Positions 1 through 11,701 of a stretch of DNA of 64,000 bases are shown in pieces. The notes below the pieces were generated by a model that saw nothing but the letters and a program-made list of their open reading frames with translations, did not search any database and was not told the origin of the DNA. Source of the DNA: Ascaphus truei (Eukaryota > Chordata > Amphibia > Anura > Ascaphidae). The number at the start of each line of letters is the position of its first letter. Position 1 is the first letter of the stretch. The stretch spans positions 116,400,502 through 116,464,501 of the forward strand of contig CM071571.1 in assembly GCA_036426205.1 (NCBI GenBank), read 5' to 3'. Position numbers and translations under genes: made by a program.

Positions 1-95
1 TAATATCAAAACTCCATACAGAGAGAAAATCTTTACTTGTACAGTACATAGCGTAAACCAACCTTCTGCTTTCTGTCTGTACCATACTTACCTTA

Positions 96-504
96 CTACA
101 TGCTGGTCGCATTCCGATCCCGCTCTAAAAGAATGGGCAAAACACTGCTATTATGATTATATAGTTGTTACATCTTTGTACAGTAAGTTTGTCTCTCCAG
201 AATCTATTTATGCCCCTTTCAAGTTCATCTCTGTTGGCAGGCTTGCCAAACTTTCTTAGGTGATGTTTCATCACATGCCACACCAGTTTTATGGGGTTCA
301 AATCGGGGGATCTGCAAAGTTAGGGACAAAAAGGGTGAATTTATAACAAAGATCTAAACAGTAGAAAACAACGAGAAACAGTTGCAATACAGCACTTACT
401 CTAGCAGGGTTCTGACCCAGTTGATTCCCCTTGACTGAATATAGGCTGAAGAGGCACTGTGTTTTGGGTTATTATCCTGAAGAACGGGTGTCCAGATGAG
501 AAAT
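96..504 (-). pseudogene. Tc1/mariner-type transposase, C-terminal exons (spliced, frameshifted)
   Basis: Reading the minus strand, about 400-504 encodes FLIWTPVLQDNNPKH followed by AYIQSRGINWVRT. After removal of an 88-bp GT-AG intron (312-399) the frame resumes as [15 protein letters not shown] and [16 protein letters not shown]. This is the C-terminal part of a Tc1-like DDE transposase: the second catalytic Asp lies in the DNNPKH block, and the third acidic residue in DLNPI(E) is replaced by Lys, so it should be catalytically dead. About 150-160 one frame slip is needed to reach the usual tail, which ends ERDRNATSM and a TAG at 96-98. A possible acceptor (ccaag) precedes the exon at 504. 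N-terminal DNA-binding exons are not visible. It may be a decayed domesticated gene or a member of an intron-bearing Tc1 family. The family call is firm; its status as a gene is not. Confidence 0.8.
312..399 (-). other. Candidate spliceosomal intron in the transposase
   Basis: On the minus strand the segment begins GTAAGT and ends with a pyrimidine-rich stretch, CTAAC and TTTGCAG. Removing it joins a codon in phase 2 and restores SPDLNPI exactly where Tc1 proteins have it. Read without splicing, the frame hits a stop at once (GAG TAA). Most Tc1 elements are intronless, so this is notable. Confidence 0.75.
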
Positions 505-1560
505 CTTGGTTAATGTATGGAGCAGAAGAACAGCAGACATAAAAAATAGGAGAGCACAAAATACTTGATTTATATTCAGTGTCGATAGATCTTTTTTTTA
601 TATCTATTATTAACTTTTAGGCTTTTTTGAAATGCAGAAGAGTATACAGTAATTGAATTTTCACATAGAGACCGTTTGAATTATTGGTGCATACTAACAT
701 TCACTTTGATTCATGATTTATTCCAAATAGCTAAAAAGCACAAAATACTTTCAGGACATATCTAGACTGGGAGAGGTGCTCAGTGGAGTGCAAGCTTGTA
801 AAACCTAAAGTTATTGATATATTCTTGTTGCATGTTCACTGTTTGCATGAAGTGACCTATGCACGTATTCTGTGATTGGAAATTCTGGGCTAAATCTCAA
901 AAACAGTAGCTGTGAACTCTGCCAAAGCCACTCCAGGCAAAGTTGAGTTAGATGTGATACAGACATGAACATGGAAAGTGTGATGCTTTATTTCTTTCCT
1001 CAATAGAAGCAGCTGTGTTTCACATCAGTAAAGGCTTCTGTTTTATTGCACTTACCTTGAAGTTCTGCATTTCATTTTAACGAATGTTTTTTTTTTTTAT
1101 TGCTATAACACACATGGGAATAACACTTTTTTAGAGTGGTTTATGTATAGGGATATATCAATATAAAGACAACATGTATTGCATTTCCGATTACTGTATC
1201 AGAAAAGAAAAACCTAAATAACTGCTAGATTCAATTCAAATCTTAGTACACTGACATAGACAATTCACATTTTTTTAAAAGGGATGGACACAAACCTTAC
1301 ATTTTTAAAGAGCTATAAAATTCAGCATACACTGTTTGTTTTTTTAAAGCGTCTTGTAACATATCTACCAACTGAATGCAGTTTGCCTGTATGAAAGAGA
1401 TTCATGATTGCCTTTTTTCATATTGTCATCTGAAATACCAAAACTGACAACAAAAGATCAGTTTGCTTGTATATTATAACAAGGGGCACAGGGTGTGCTT
1501 TCCTAGATGTCGCATTCAAAGAGCAAATTAATATTGTTACAATATGCATATATGCAATAA
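505..1560. other. AT-rich stretch, nothing recognised
   Basis: No coding similarity, tRNA or clear repeat was recognised. Earlier exons of the neighbouring minus-strand transposase gene could lie here, but none was found by eye. Confidence 0.4.
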
Positions 1561-1892
1561 GTTAGCCATGCCAGGTTGGGTCAGGGTGGCATGACTGCTG
1601 GTTGGAGATCCTTTTTACGCTCCCCTTGGTGGTACCCTTTCCATCTTTTTTATCCTTGTTACCACCTTTTTGTCCCTCCTGTGCACAGGTCACGGAGCTC
1701 TTGGTGGTGGGGGATGAAAGGGTTTAGGTTGTGAAGGCCGGTCAAGGGCATGGCCAGTTGCTAGGGTTGGGCACAGCAATTTTTTAATGTCTCTGCCCCT
1801 AGACAAATCTTGCACTCTACCCCTCCATGTTTAGGTTTGGGTGGATCTTTGTATTTTTTTGTTTTATATATATATACGTACGTATATATTTA

Positions 1893-4839
1893 CGTGTGCA
1901 AACCTTCCCTTCCTTTGAGTTTGTGGAGACATCACTTAAACAAAAGTGGGAAGAGACCCTCAGCACCTGCTCCTTTGAGTTACTCAAAATTCTTATAGAA
2001 CACGATCAAGCCCGTGTACGGGAGGTTACGACCCAAATCGAATCTATTGAAAAGGAACTCACTGACACAGAAGCAGTACAGTTTAAGAAAATAGAAGGTG
2101 ACCTTGATAGATATGAGAAGGACTTAATTGCTTTCAAGAAATGCAAGTTTGAGCGTGATCAGGAAGACTATAGAACTAATACAGTCTATAAGTGGCATAA
2201 AGGAAGACGTGTCGCCAAGAATAGAAAAAAGAATAAATCTAAACCTCACACTAACTGTGTCTTTATCATCAGGAGTCTCAGCATCAGACCTGGAGTTTTC
2301 AGACGTTGAGAGTATCCCGTCAAGTGCACAACAAGTTAATAAACTGCCTTTTATTAGATACAGGAGCCAAGACAAAAACTCCAGAAGGAGGACAAGGAGG
2401 GGAACCAAGGGAATTAAGAGGAAGGACAATCCTGACTCAAAAAACAAAGTGAGTACAACAATGCAAGACTCTGAGAGTGAACTGACAATCATTAACCTCT
2501 CAAATATTATTCTCACAGAACATCAATCAAACGTTTTGAAACGTGGCCTCTCCTTTTCCCCAACCTCCTGTATGGATCATTTTGAGTGGACTAAAGACCT
2601 GAATTTATATTGCAGAAAACTTCTTTTGTTTAAACACTTCTTTAAGGGCACTACTATGGATGATAATGACGTGGATTTTACACAGTGGAATACACAGGAG
2701 GATGCCTGTCTACAAGACCTGGATTCCCTTTTGGATGACCAAGGGATACATCAGATAGATGAGAAAGGAATTCTCTCTGGACTGAAACCCCAGTCAGTTT
2801 TCTGTCCGCCGTGGCAAATTTGTCCATAAGTAGAAGTTTTTTCCAAACTGGTGTCGGAAGATTGTAAGAGAATCAAGACATATATGGGTGATAACAATCT
2901 CACCAGAGCAGAAATTACGGCGATCAAAGAACTACAGGCCCTACAAGACGTGATCATCAATCCCAAAGTCAAGGGTGGCAATATAGTCATACAAGGTGAT
3001 GTATGAGCGGGAGGCATTGAAACAATTAAAAAAACGTGACTGTTACGCAGAGCTCGCTTCTGACCCTACCATTCGTTTTAAAGCTGAAGTTGACCTGATT
3101 TTGAGGTCTGCAGTTTTGGACGAAGTGATAACTGAGCGTAACAGCCAGGCTCTCACATTGAGATTCCCGAGGATGCCCACTTTTTACATGTTACCTAAGG
3201 TGCATAAGAACCTTTCCCACCCCCCAGGAAGACCAATAGTCTCTGGTATAGGAGGGTTGTGCGAACCCATCTGCAGGTTATTGATTCTTTTTTGCATTTT
3301 TCAGTGGAGACGCTGCCTTCATATATTAGATATACGATGGATGTGTTGGCACGTTTGGACCACATCACGGTCGATGAGAACACTATTCTCGCGACCTGTG
3401 ATGTGGAATCCCTCTATACTTGCATCGATCATAATGATGGATTGCGGGCCACACAATTCTATCTCTCTATGCAGAACGTCTCCACTGGATTAATGCAATT
3501 TATTTTAAAATTATTGCTGTTTATTCTTACACACAATTATTTTATTTTTAAGAATAAATATTATTTACAGCAAAGAGGTACTGCGATGAGTGCCACATGT
3601 GCGCCCTCCTATACAAATCTCTTCCTGGGCTGGTGGGAGAGAGAGGTCGTGTTCTCTGAGGAAAATCTCTGTTATACACAGTATGTGTCGTTGTGGTTGA
3701 GGTACATCGACGACATCCTCATCCTCTGGCAAGGTACTGCCACGGGGTTTGCGGATTTCGTCGATGTCCTCAACCGCAACGATTTGAACATCAAATTGAC
3801 ATTCAGTTGCAGCCCCACATGGGTAGAATTCCTGGATTTATACATTACCATTGGGCCAGGTGGCTGTCTCCTTACGGATATCTTCCGTAAGAAAATGGCA
3901 ACAAACTCTATACTGCATGCCACAAGTTTTCACCCCAAACACCAAATTAGGGGTATTCCAACAAGTGAATTCCTGCGTTTGAAACGTAATGTGTCCATTG
4001 AGTTAGGCTATTTGGAGAGAGCAGGAGAGATGAGGGAGAGATTTTACCAGAGAGGATATAGCCATCGTTGTGTGGAGAAAAGTTTCAAGGGGGCACTTAG
4101 AACACCAAGGGATTCCCTTTTACGTTCCAAAAACAAACTCCCCACTGAACAAAGGATAAGGTTTATCGGCACACATAATAAACAGTGGTCAGCACTACGT
4201 AACTCATTACAGAGTCACTGGAGTGTTCTCATGACAGACCCTGACTTTAAAAGAGTCCTGGGCAACAAGATCACTATGACTAGCCGTAAGTCCCCTAATT
4301 TTAAAGACAAATTGGTGAACAGCCACTTTGTCCCTAGTATCCCTGACACATTCTTGTCCACCTCCAGAAAGAAAGGGTTTTTCAAATGCAGGAATTGTTC
4401 TGCTTGCAGACACATGTATCAGACTGAGGTATTTACAGACTTTTCTAAACATCATACCTTTAGAATCAAATATTTCCTTGGTTGCAATACCAAGGGAGTC
4501 ATCTATTGTATTACCTGTCCCTGTGGCCTTCCCTACATAGGGATGACCACACGGGAATTCAGGTTTTGAGTCCTCGAGCATGTCAGGAATATCAAAAATG
4601 CATCGAGAGATTTGGAGAATTTTAAGAAAATGACTTCGGTAGCTCGGCATTTCCTTCTGGTACATGGGTCTGATTTTAACTTGCTATAGGCCTTTGCGAT
4701 AGAGAGGGTTAGTTTGGGAATTCGGGGAGGTGATTTGGAGAAGGCTTTGCTGCGTAGAGAGTCCAGGTGGATAGTCCAGATGGACTCAATGATCCCGCGG
4801 GGTCTCAATGACTACCTGAGCTTCTCTATGTTCCTGTAG
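1893..4839 (+). pseudogene. PLE-1 reverse transcriptase / GIY-YIG endonuclease
   Basis: PLE polyprotein for target-primed reverse transcription. The N-terminal third is charged and probably coiled, with the PLE block LSNIILTEHQSNVLKRG near 2495-2550. RT motifs follow: FYMLPKVHKN and GRPIVSG (3180-3250), CDVESLYT (about 3405), GTAMSATCAPSYTNLFLGWW (about 3580) and RYIDDILILW with YIDD at 3703-3714. A CX2CX2C knuckle (FKCRNCSAC, about 4384) precedes the nuclease: GVIYCITCPCGLPYIG (about 4495), VLEHV, and an acidic-Arg-Trp block near 4760. Damage: frame changes near 2230-2290, 2830, 3000 and 3290, and in-frame stops at 4567-4569 and 4687-4689. The frame ends at TAG 4837-4839. The family call is firm and the copy is dead. 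Confidence 0.9.
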
Positions 4840-5135
4840 CCTCCCGCATCCCCGTTTCCCTCTCTTTTGCCTCCCCCCCCTTTTAAAATTACCCTTAGCA
4901 TAATGCAATTGGCTGTCTTAGGGTATATACTTTTGTATCACCATGAGAGTTTCAAACACCTTTTGCTCTCTCCCCCCTACCTCTCTTTCACTCCCCTTGT
5001 CTGCCTCTAGGATACTGGGTTTGTGCATCTCCATATGGATTCTGGACTGACTGACATCACCATCCTCTTGATCTTCTCTGAGACAGACTATTTCTGGAAT
5101 CACAAGGACATACATCTGTGATGTTCACCTATATT

Positions 5136-5365
5136 GGGAACCTTTTCAAGTGACTATGAGTGACTCATTTGTTCGTAGAAGCGGCCTTCTATATTCCTTT
5201 GAATACGTTACGTCAATAGAAGGATAAAATATACATAGCTCTTCTTTATGGGAACCTTTCCAAGTGATTATGAGTGACCCATCTGCTCGCCGAAACGGCC
5301 CTTAATATTTCTTCGAATACATTGTGGCATTATAAGAAAAATATACTTAGTTCTTTATTATGAAT
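5136..5365 (+). repeat. Two tandem ~114-bp units in the PLE-1 3' region
   Basis: Two diverged copies begin at 5136 and 5250. Both start GGGAACCTTT, contain ATGAGTGAC and a GGCC-containing block, and end AT-rich. Short tandem units are common in PLE non-coding regions. Confidence 0.75.
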
Positions 5366-6121
5366 GTGCTTATAATATCTGTTTCGTTATCTTCTTCTCT
5401 TATGTACCTATGTGATCTGAACTGTACACTTTTTCATTGATACTGACTCACGTACAAATTATTGCACAACTCTAGCCTCCTTCAGAAATGTACCAAACAA
5501 CTATTTAATGACTTTCTCTCTATTTGGTAGAGTTTCGTTTTTTCAGGTAATTATCTATACCTGTTTCCACATTTAAAGGTACTAGTTATGTATATTGACT
5601 ATTTTCTGAGCATTTTTGGTTCATTGTGCTTGCTCCCCGATGGAATTGAGTGACTTATGTTACTGTGCCTTTGATTGAGGGTTTTTTTCTGAGCTTGGCA
5701 CACAGCACATGAGCATGATGAGGCTCTCTGCATACTGGAGTGTTTCTCTGCGTATCATGTTTCTATCTTCATGCACATGTGCACTTTGCTGTAATTTTGG
5801 TTCTGCCTCTCTGGCTTAGTATTAGCAGGAGGTGAGCGATGTATTAATGTATCGGGTGCTTCCCGATTACATCACTCGCATGCGCACTTTGCCGTGTGAG
5901 GAGATTCAGTTGCCAGTTCAGCCCAAATGAAGGGAAAGTATTACACTGCAGAACAGTTTTTGCTGGGCTCCTGCCAATGACGTTTTTGGAGACATGCGCA
6001 GTGGGTAGGTTTATAATGCACACTCCTGCAAGCTATTTAGATAATATGTATTAGGTAAATTTTCACCAGGTGACGACGTTTTAGGCCATAATTACAATCC
6101 TTTTTAAGTTTGCACATTATC

Positions 6122-6190
6122 CTGCCTACCCCACCACTCCCAGTTGAAGGCATCTGGCCGAAACGCGTAGGAGTGGGTGCTGTAGGCAGT
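6122..6190 (+). ncRNA. Hammerhead-ribozyme-like motif, PLE-1 3' side (sense)
   Basis: Stem I: CTGCCTAC and CCACTCC at 6122-6141 pair with GGAGTGG and GTAGGCAG at 6170-6189. The core strand CAGUUGAA (consensus CUGAUGAA) is followed by stem II GGC-AUCUG-GCC, then GAAA, the self-complementary CGCG and the cleavage-type UA. Two core bases differ from consensus (U4 and A6), so activity is doubtful. PLE termini are known to carry hammerheads. Confidence 0.65.
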
Positions 6191-6834
6191 ATCCCCTGGT
6201 CTGTCCCCTCTTAGGGACACGTAATTATATTATGAGCAGTTGCACCATGCCTTTTCATTGACACTGTGTTTTTCATGCTTAGGTGGAATGTGTTTCATGT
6301 TAGATAGTTTTTGGAGTCTGCTTAACCCAATCCTTCACCCATAGCTTTGATTGTTGTACAGCTGTGTTCAGCCTTCTAGGGACTACTGCATATACTATTC
6401 CCGTTGATTGTGTAGTGGGTGATTGGATATGCTGGTTATAGCTATTTCCTCCATACTGCAGCTATAAGTTAAATCTGTAGTACAATCTCCCCCTTTGCTT
6501 GAGACCCTATAGGGTTGTGATTTTCTCATTTGAGATATTGTGTCCTAACAGATTTGCATGTCAGTGAGTGATTGCCATGTTTTACGTACAGGGGATCTAT
6601 GCCTGATTTTAAATATTCTATGCTTTCTTTTATATATGCTGCTGCAATTTTGGGGTGTGGTAAAAAAACCCTGTCAGAGAAGATTTTGTTATAAAATCCA
6701 TATCTGAATAATAGTTATTTTGCCCATTACTGTACTGTATGTGTGTTTGGTGGTGCGGGGGGAGGAGGGGGGTTTGATTTATTTTAATGTAGGACCATGT
6801 TTTTATTTTGACATACAGGGTTGGTTCCTTATGT

Positions 6835-7215
6835 CTTTGGGGACCTCTGGAGACCACCTGAGGACCCCCCGACACGCCCACGGGTACCACCTGCGGATCC
6901 ACACACACGGGGACACCTGCGGGGAAGAACTGGGGGCCCCACAGCTGTGGGGGCCCTGCGGATCTGCAGGAACCATCCGAGGGCCTCAGACCCCCGTGAG
7001 AACAACCCGAGGGCCTCAGACACATGTGGGGCTGACCCATGGACCCCCAGACACCCGCGGACCCCATTTGGGGACCACGGTGACCCACGGGGACCACCTG
7101 GAGGCCCACGTCGCCTGGCGGGGACCACCTGGAGGCCTCCAGACCCTGGAGTACTGGTACACTGTGGGGCCTGAGGACACCCGTTGGGACCACCGGGGAC
7201 TCCCATGGGCCTGGG
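6835..7215. repeat. GC-rich minisatellite, GGGGACCACCTG-type unit
   Basis: Degenerate tandem units of roughly 20-30 bp built on GGGGACCACCTG(A/G)GG and CAGACCC. Open frames on both strands here simply reflect the repeat lacking stop triplets. Confidence 0.75.
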
Positions 7216-7578
7216 GTATTTACCCTGTATGTTATTGAATAAATCTTGTATTTATGGGGGGGCACAGGGAGTGTGTATTGTTTATTAAATACAGTAATGT
7301 TTATTGTGGGGCTGTTCTGTGTATTGTTTTTCTTGTGGGTAGTGGGTGGGGGAAGGGGGTATTGTCCCCAAGGGTGGTTAGGCCTACCGAGTGGGTTGTG
7401 GGTGAGGTTGGTTATTCCTCACGGGTGGGTAGTGGGGGAGGGCGTTTAGACCACCCGGTGAGTGGTGGTTGAGGGTGGGTTAACCCCTTAATTACTATAG
7501 CGGTTAATAACCGCAAAGGTGATTAAGGGGTTATGGGACATTACATTGGTTGTTTTTATTCTTGTGTATGTTTTGCAG

Positions 7579-7640
7579 CACTCGAGGGCATGGATGATGA
7601 TGAAGATGAGGATGGGCTTCATCGTGGCAGCCGGGCAAGG
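7579..7640 (+). other. Exon-like acidic unit inside repeat (copy 1)
   Basis: Preceded by TATGTTTTGCAG and followed by GTGAGT, this 62-bp block encodes LEGMDDDEDEDGLHRGSRAR. Related blocks with GTAAG donors occur on the minus strand at 36989-37022, 46118-46156 and 58053-58090. The flanking repeat context is shared at least in part. It may be a vestige of a transposon gene exon or an exonisation-prone unit. Confidence 0.5.
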
Positions 7641-8124
7641 GTGAGTGCAATATGTATTTATTTTATTTATTCTGCTTTATGTATTTTAAATGGGCAAATG
7701 CACTATTATCCATATGTGGATAATAGTAAATTTGCACATTACTATACAGGATGGGTTAGGGGGTGGGGGGGTGTATTTATTTATAAGTATTTATGTGTTT
7801 TTTAATAATTTTTTTGGGGGCACAGAATTGGTACTGCAGGCACCTGCGGGGAACACCTGAGGGCCACCGCCGGCCTATAGTATCATTGCTGTGCATCCAC
7901 AAAATTACATATTTGTACTGTATGTTAGGGGGTATAGGGGTTGTTGGGGACACAGGGGGTGTGTGTTGTATATTGCAATGTTTATTGGGGGCAATTGTCA
8001 CATGAAACTGAATTGTTTTTGAAACAATTGAATTTGAAACATGCTTTTATGCCTTAACCCCTTCATTGCCTTAGCGGATAGCGGCTAAGCTAATGAAGCA
8101 GCATTAATGTATTTTTAATAATAT

Positions 8125-8395
8125 TGTGAAGGAACAGGGGGTCTCCTCAGCTGAACCGCATTGATTTCTGGCTCAAAGATCCCCTGCTTCCAGAGTTACA
8201 GGCCCTGGTTTGGGGCATCGGGTGCCAGTGTCGCTTCCATCTTTATAGTGGCCACGTCGCGTATTGGACGCTATAAAGATGGCAGCAACACTGGCACCCA
8301 ATGCCCCATACTGGGGCCTGTAACTCGGGAAGCAGGGGGTCCCTGAGCCAGAACTCAATTTGGTTCAGCTCAGGAGACCCCCTGGTCCCGGTACG
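8125..8395. repeat. Palindromic element, family P, copy 1
   Basis: Inverted arms with CAGGGGGTCTCC outside, then GCTTCC-GAGTTACAGGCCC and GGGTGCCAGTGTCGC, pair across a short centre near 8255. Related copies lie at 8495-8735, 36125-36390 and 44140-44395. Confidence 0.8.
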
Positions 8396-8494
8396 CTATT
8401 ATTCAAAATACATTAATGCTGCTTCATTACCATAGCGGATATGGTCATGAATTATTGTTTATCGATATGTGTGTTTTGACTCTATTGTAGATGT

Positions 8495-8735
8495 GCAGGG
8501 GGTCTCTGGAGCAGAACTGCGTTAGTTTTAGGTCCGGGGACCCCCTGCTTCCTGAGATACAGGCCCCTTTATGGGGTGCCGGTATCCCTCTGCTTTGTTT
8601 ACATCCCGCGGTCACGTGATCGGACATTTAAATGCAGAGGGATACTGGCACCCTATAAAGGGGCCTGTATCTCAGGAAGCAGGGAGTCCCCGGGCCTCAA
8701 ACCAACGCAGTCCAGCTCCGGAGACCCCCTGCACA
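8495..8735. repeat. Palindromic element, family P, copy 2
   Basis: Arms GCAGGGGGTCTCTGGAGC and its inverse GGAGACCCCCTGC flank an inner pair CTTCCTGAGATACAGGCCCC and its inverse, with a centre near 8610 (CCGCGGTCACGTGATCGG). Confidence 0.8.
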
Positions 8736-8739
8736 TCTA

Positions 8740-9050
8740 CACTATGAGTAAAATTTTATTAAAAAGATTTTTTTTTTGCCAATATTTGCGCAGAGAGAGT
8801 GGCGGGACTCTCTCTGCTGCTGGCTGATCTCGGCAGGGGAGGCCTTATTGGCATGTTATCGGCAGGCAGAGCGTCTTGCCACCGGCTACTCGCCATGTTT
8901 GGAAATGTTGTTCTCGCAGGGATTCGCCAGGGATTCGGACATTCCTGCATAATGCGAGGGCAACACGCAAAAAACATGGCGAGTTCAAACCCCTGCCGAG
9001 AGTGCTTTTTCGCCGCTTACTGCATCGAACCCAAAGTCGGAGACCCCAGT
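8740..9050. repeat. Inverted-repeat segment between palindromes and gene copy A
   Basis: Contains inverse pairs such as ACTCGCCATGTTT (8888) with AAACATGGCGAGT (8980), and CTCGGCAGGGG (8829) with CCCCTGCCGAG (8991). This indicates a further palindromic element of about 180-250 bp. No coding content was recognised. Confidence 0.55.
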
Positions 9051-9084
9051 ATCTCTGATGGGATGGGGTCATCCAAAACAAAAA

Positions 9085-10640
9085 GGCCATGGAACAGACA
9101 CGTCCGCAGATCCCACAGAGAAAAAGGGGGTCCGAAATGCCCTTCAGCCTATAGAAAATGGAGGATTCATCATGCGGTTGACAGAATATACAGAGGGTTC
9201 AAAGCAGAAGTCGTGTAAACCCCAAAAAGTGTCTGTCTGGTGCCAACAGTGAGGAACCCTAAACCAACCATAAAAGGGAAGCAGAGCCAGAACCAGTGAG
9301 GGACGATCCCTTGACGAGCCCTGAAGATGCACTGCAATCTGCCAGGCATAACTGTGATCTGCTCTGTAAACGATTGAAACAGGAGATGGAAGCTAATGCC
9401 AACCTACAGAGTGATCTGTTCTCAATTGCTTTTGACTGTGTGACAGTGGTGAACATGGAGCGTTGCTTACGTAGTGACTTAGAGAACCGGATGGCTGAGC
9501 TGAAGACATCAAACGTTACTATTACCACCATGGATGAAAAGCAGACCAAATCTGACCGAATTATTGCCAATCTGGAACAGAAGTATGAGGAAGCACTGAA
9601 AGATATTAGTCTTTCAGCAAGAGGTTCACAATTGCCATAGAGAGATGGCAGTTTCTCAGAATGAGGTTCACACACTCCGCATAGAAATGAATGCCTCACA
9701 CCAGGACGTCAACAATGTCCGGACAGAGGTGGACATATCGCAGAATGAGGTTCATATTCTCTGCATAGCACTGGATGCCTCACACCAAGAGATCAGCAGT
9801 TGTGCACAGAACTGGAAGTCTCGCTGAGGAGCGGGATATCTCTCAAAAAGCTGTCTACAGTCTTAGTATGGATCTTAAAGTCTATCAGAAGGAGCTTCAC
9901 ATCCTCAACCTAGAGATAAAAGTCTCAAGTCACAACTCGAAGTGCGTAAATGGAAGGAGGACTACAAGGAGGCCCTAAATATTACAGAGACTGTAAAAAG
10001 AGAAAATACAAGGCTGAAAGCAGAACATTCTGATTTGACTGACCACGTCAATGAAAAGAATGAAAAGTTTCATGAGCTAGAAAAAAGGATGAAACTATTT
10101 GGATATGAAAAGTGAGCAGCATTGGAGCAACACACACAAGCAGAGCACCTACTGCAGAACCAATTGCAAGGTCTGCGTGCGTACCTACAGATTGCTGAAG
10201 AAAAGCAGCGATTTCTGCAGGAAGAAAATCTACAGTCTGCTAAAGTAACACGTCTGATTACCCAGTGTGTCCCCGCAAAGCAGCTTGAGAAACTGAAGGC
10301 TACCCTGAGCATCACCAGAGGCCAAGCTAAGAGGCCAGGCGATTCAGTACAAGAGAGAGCACAAGAAGTTCCAGAAACTGAGGCAAGCAGTTGCGGCCTG
10401 AGCCAAGAAATCCACAGAGCTCCAAAATGTAATGAAGAATGCGTTGATGCCCACTCAGAGCAAGCTCCAGAAACAGGATTCTCTCACTGATGAGCTAAAC
10501 TTCTCAAAAAGGGAGAAAAGCAGCAGAGTAATTCAGAAGTACTACAAAGCTCTTGTCAAAACAAGGTTGGAAAGAAAAATATGAAGAACAGCAGGTGTGC
10601 AAATTTCATCAGGACATGGAAGAAATAAAGACACCAAATA
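9085..10640 (+). pseudogene. Coiled-coil/IQ-motif gene, copy A (5' part)
   Basis: Several frames together resemble copy C at 52-54 kb. An N-terminal block (ENGGFIMRLTEYTEGSKQKS, about 9155-9215) precedes PEDALQSARHNCDLL (about 9322), a coiled coil (LEQKYEEALKDIS, about 9577), then 14-residue repeats such as SQNEVHTLRIEMNA and SHQDVNNVRTEVDI (9650-9940). Next come a long charged helix, CVPAKQLEKLKATLSITR (about 10266), and a first IQ-type helix VIQKYYKALVKTRLERK (10518-10577). Stops and frameshifts are numerous. The parent protein is not recognised; a cytoskeletal coiled-coil protein is one guess. The frame is interrupted at about 10580 by a fold-back element and resumes after the hAT element at about 14063. 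Confidence 0.65.
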
Positions 10641-11701
10641 GTGCAATATTGTCTAATTCAGCAGTATAAATTCAATATTGTAGACTGTGACAGGGTAAAT
10701 AAAAACCACCAGCTATATGCCTGGCAGACATATGTTTAGTCTGCAGTGCAGCAGTGATGAGGTTAACTTCAGCTGGGAAGCTCATGGCAATTATTTGAAA
10801 TCCCAGCTGCCTAATAAAGGTGTGTTAAAAACCCCAGGATGTGCATACATGCCTGGCTGGTGAAGAGATAGGACTGAAAGTGCTGAAGAGATTACTGCTG
10901 TAAGGTCTGTGTTGCAAAGTACTTATGTGATGAACTGTCTGTCTTCTGCATACAAAAGAGTAGCGGCCTTATTTTTGTTTGTCTGCTAAAGAGACCCTAT
11001 TTTACTCTGTCTACTAAAAAGAAGATATTATGTTTTTCTGCTGAAGAAAAAGCTGTTTTTCTTTTTGTTTGCTGATGTGAAGCTATTTGTTTTTGGTGTG
11101 CTGTATGTTTTAAGGCTCAAATAAATAAGCCTTATCCAAAGAACCCGCGTGTGTAGTTGCATACACCCTGCAACATAGACTCTATACATTTTGGACTCAC
11201 GTGTGGTTGTCAGAAGTAACCAACTTTATATCCAGACATGTACCCCGGATCAACAGAGGTAATGTTCCATAGAAGGGGAGGGAAAATCCACATACAGAAG
11301 GAAAAAAGGCAAAATACTATAATATTGCTTTTATTATTAAAATAACACAAAGTATTGCACTTACATAAGTGTCTTTGTGGTAAGCATTCAGACGGACAGC
11401 GCTCCACACAGAAACAGCTTCTGCTCCACGGCCGATACAGCATCCACTGGGCTGAACGATGCAGTCCTCCGATATGAATGTCCCCAACAAAGTGTAACTT
11501 AGTGGTGCATGACTCCATATAAAGTTGGTCACTTCTAACAACCACACTGCCTGAATATCACGTTCAACACGTGAGTACAACATTTATAGAGTCTACAATA
11601 TTGAACTACTGTAATACTGCTGAATTAGACACTATTGCACTATTTGGTGTCTTTATTTCTTCCATGTCCTGATGAAATTTGCGCACCTGCTGTTCTTCAT
11701 A
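10579..11701. mobile_element. Fold-back element inserted in copy A
   Basis: Left arm 10579-10685 (ATGAAGAACAGCAGG then TTTCATCAGGACATGG) is matched inverted at 11588-11701. An inner pair around 11185-11235 (GGACTCACGTGTGGTTGTC) is matched inverted at 11500-11587. A solo LTR has been inserted in the left arm. No ORF is present. No target duplication was certain. Confidence 0.7.
10686..11176 (+). mobile_element. Solo LTR with 5-bp target duplication TAGAC
   Basis: A 491-bp segment starts TGTGACAGGG, ends CCTGCAACA and is flanked on both sides by TAGAC (10681-10685 and 11177-11181). A polyadenylation signal AATAAA lies near 11118, so the transcriptional sense is plus. No internal region remains, consistent with LTR-LTR recombination. 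Confidence 0.85.

Larger units (their letters stand above)
1560..6500 (+). mobile_element. Penelope-like retroelement PLE-1
   Basis: A long but decayed EN-positive PLE. A 5' leader (1560-1890) is followed by an RT plus GIY-YIG reading frame, then a 1.6-kb 3' region with a 114-bp tandem duplication and a hammerhead-like motif at 6122-6190. The outer boundaries are approximate; no target duplication was identified. Confidence 0.8.
6640..8490. mobile_element. Composite of TTAACCCC-type palindromic repeats
   Basis: Recurrent motifs of this family are the AACCCCTTAATTACTATAGC type with its inverted partner around 7485-7535 and 8055-8100, blocks like GGGCAAATGCACTATTA (7690) and their inverse (7735), and GGGTGGTTAGGCCTACC (7372). 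The same modules recur at 36.4-37.4, 43.5-44.1, 46.2-46.3 and 57.6-57.8 kb. No transposase ORF is present, so they are probably non-autonomous. The superfamily is not identified. Confidence 0.55.

Noticed and set aside
290..312. tRNA B-box-like GGTTCAAATC
   Set aside because: It is the reverse complement of the DLNP codons of the Tc1 transposase. No A box or cloverleaf is present.
5286..5305. GCCGAAACGGCC in the PLE-1 tandem repeat as a hammerhead half
   Set aside because: The opposing core strand and stem I are missing, and the sister repeat unit does not keep the motif.
6630..7265. Overlapping long frames on both strands
   Set aside because: They follow the GC-rich minisatellite and have no domain-like composition.
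11665..11690. CCTGATGAAATTTG as a hammerhead core
   Set aside because: No stem II hairpin followed by GAAA. It lies in the fold-back arm without the other elements.
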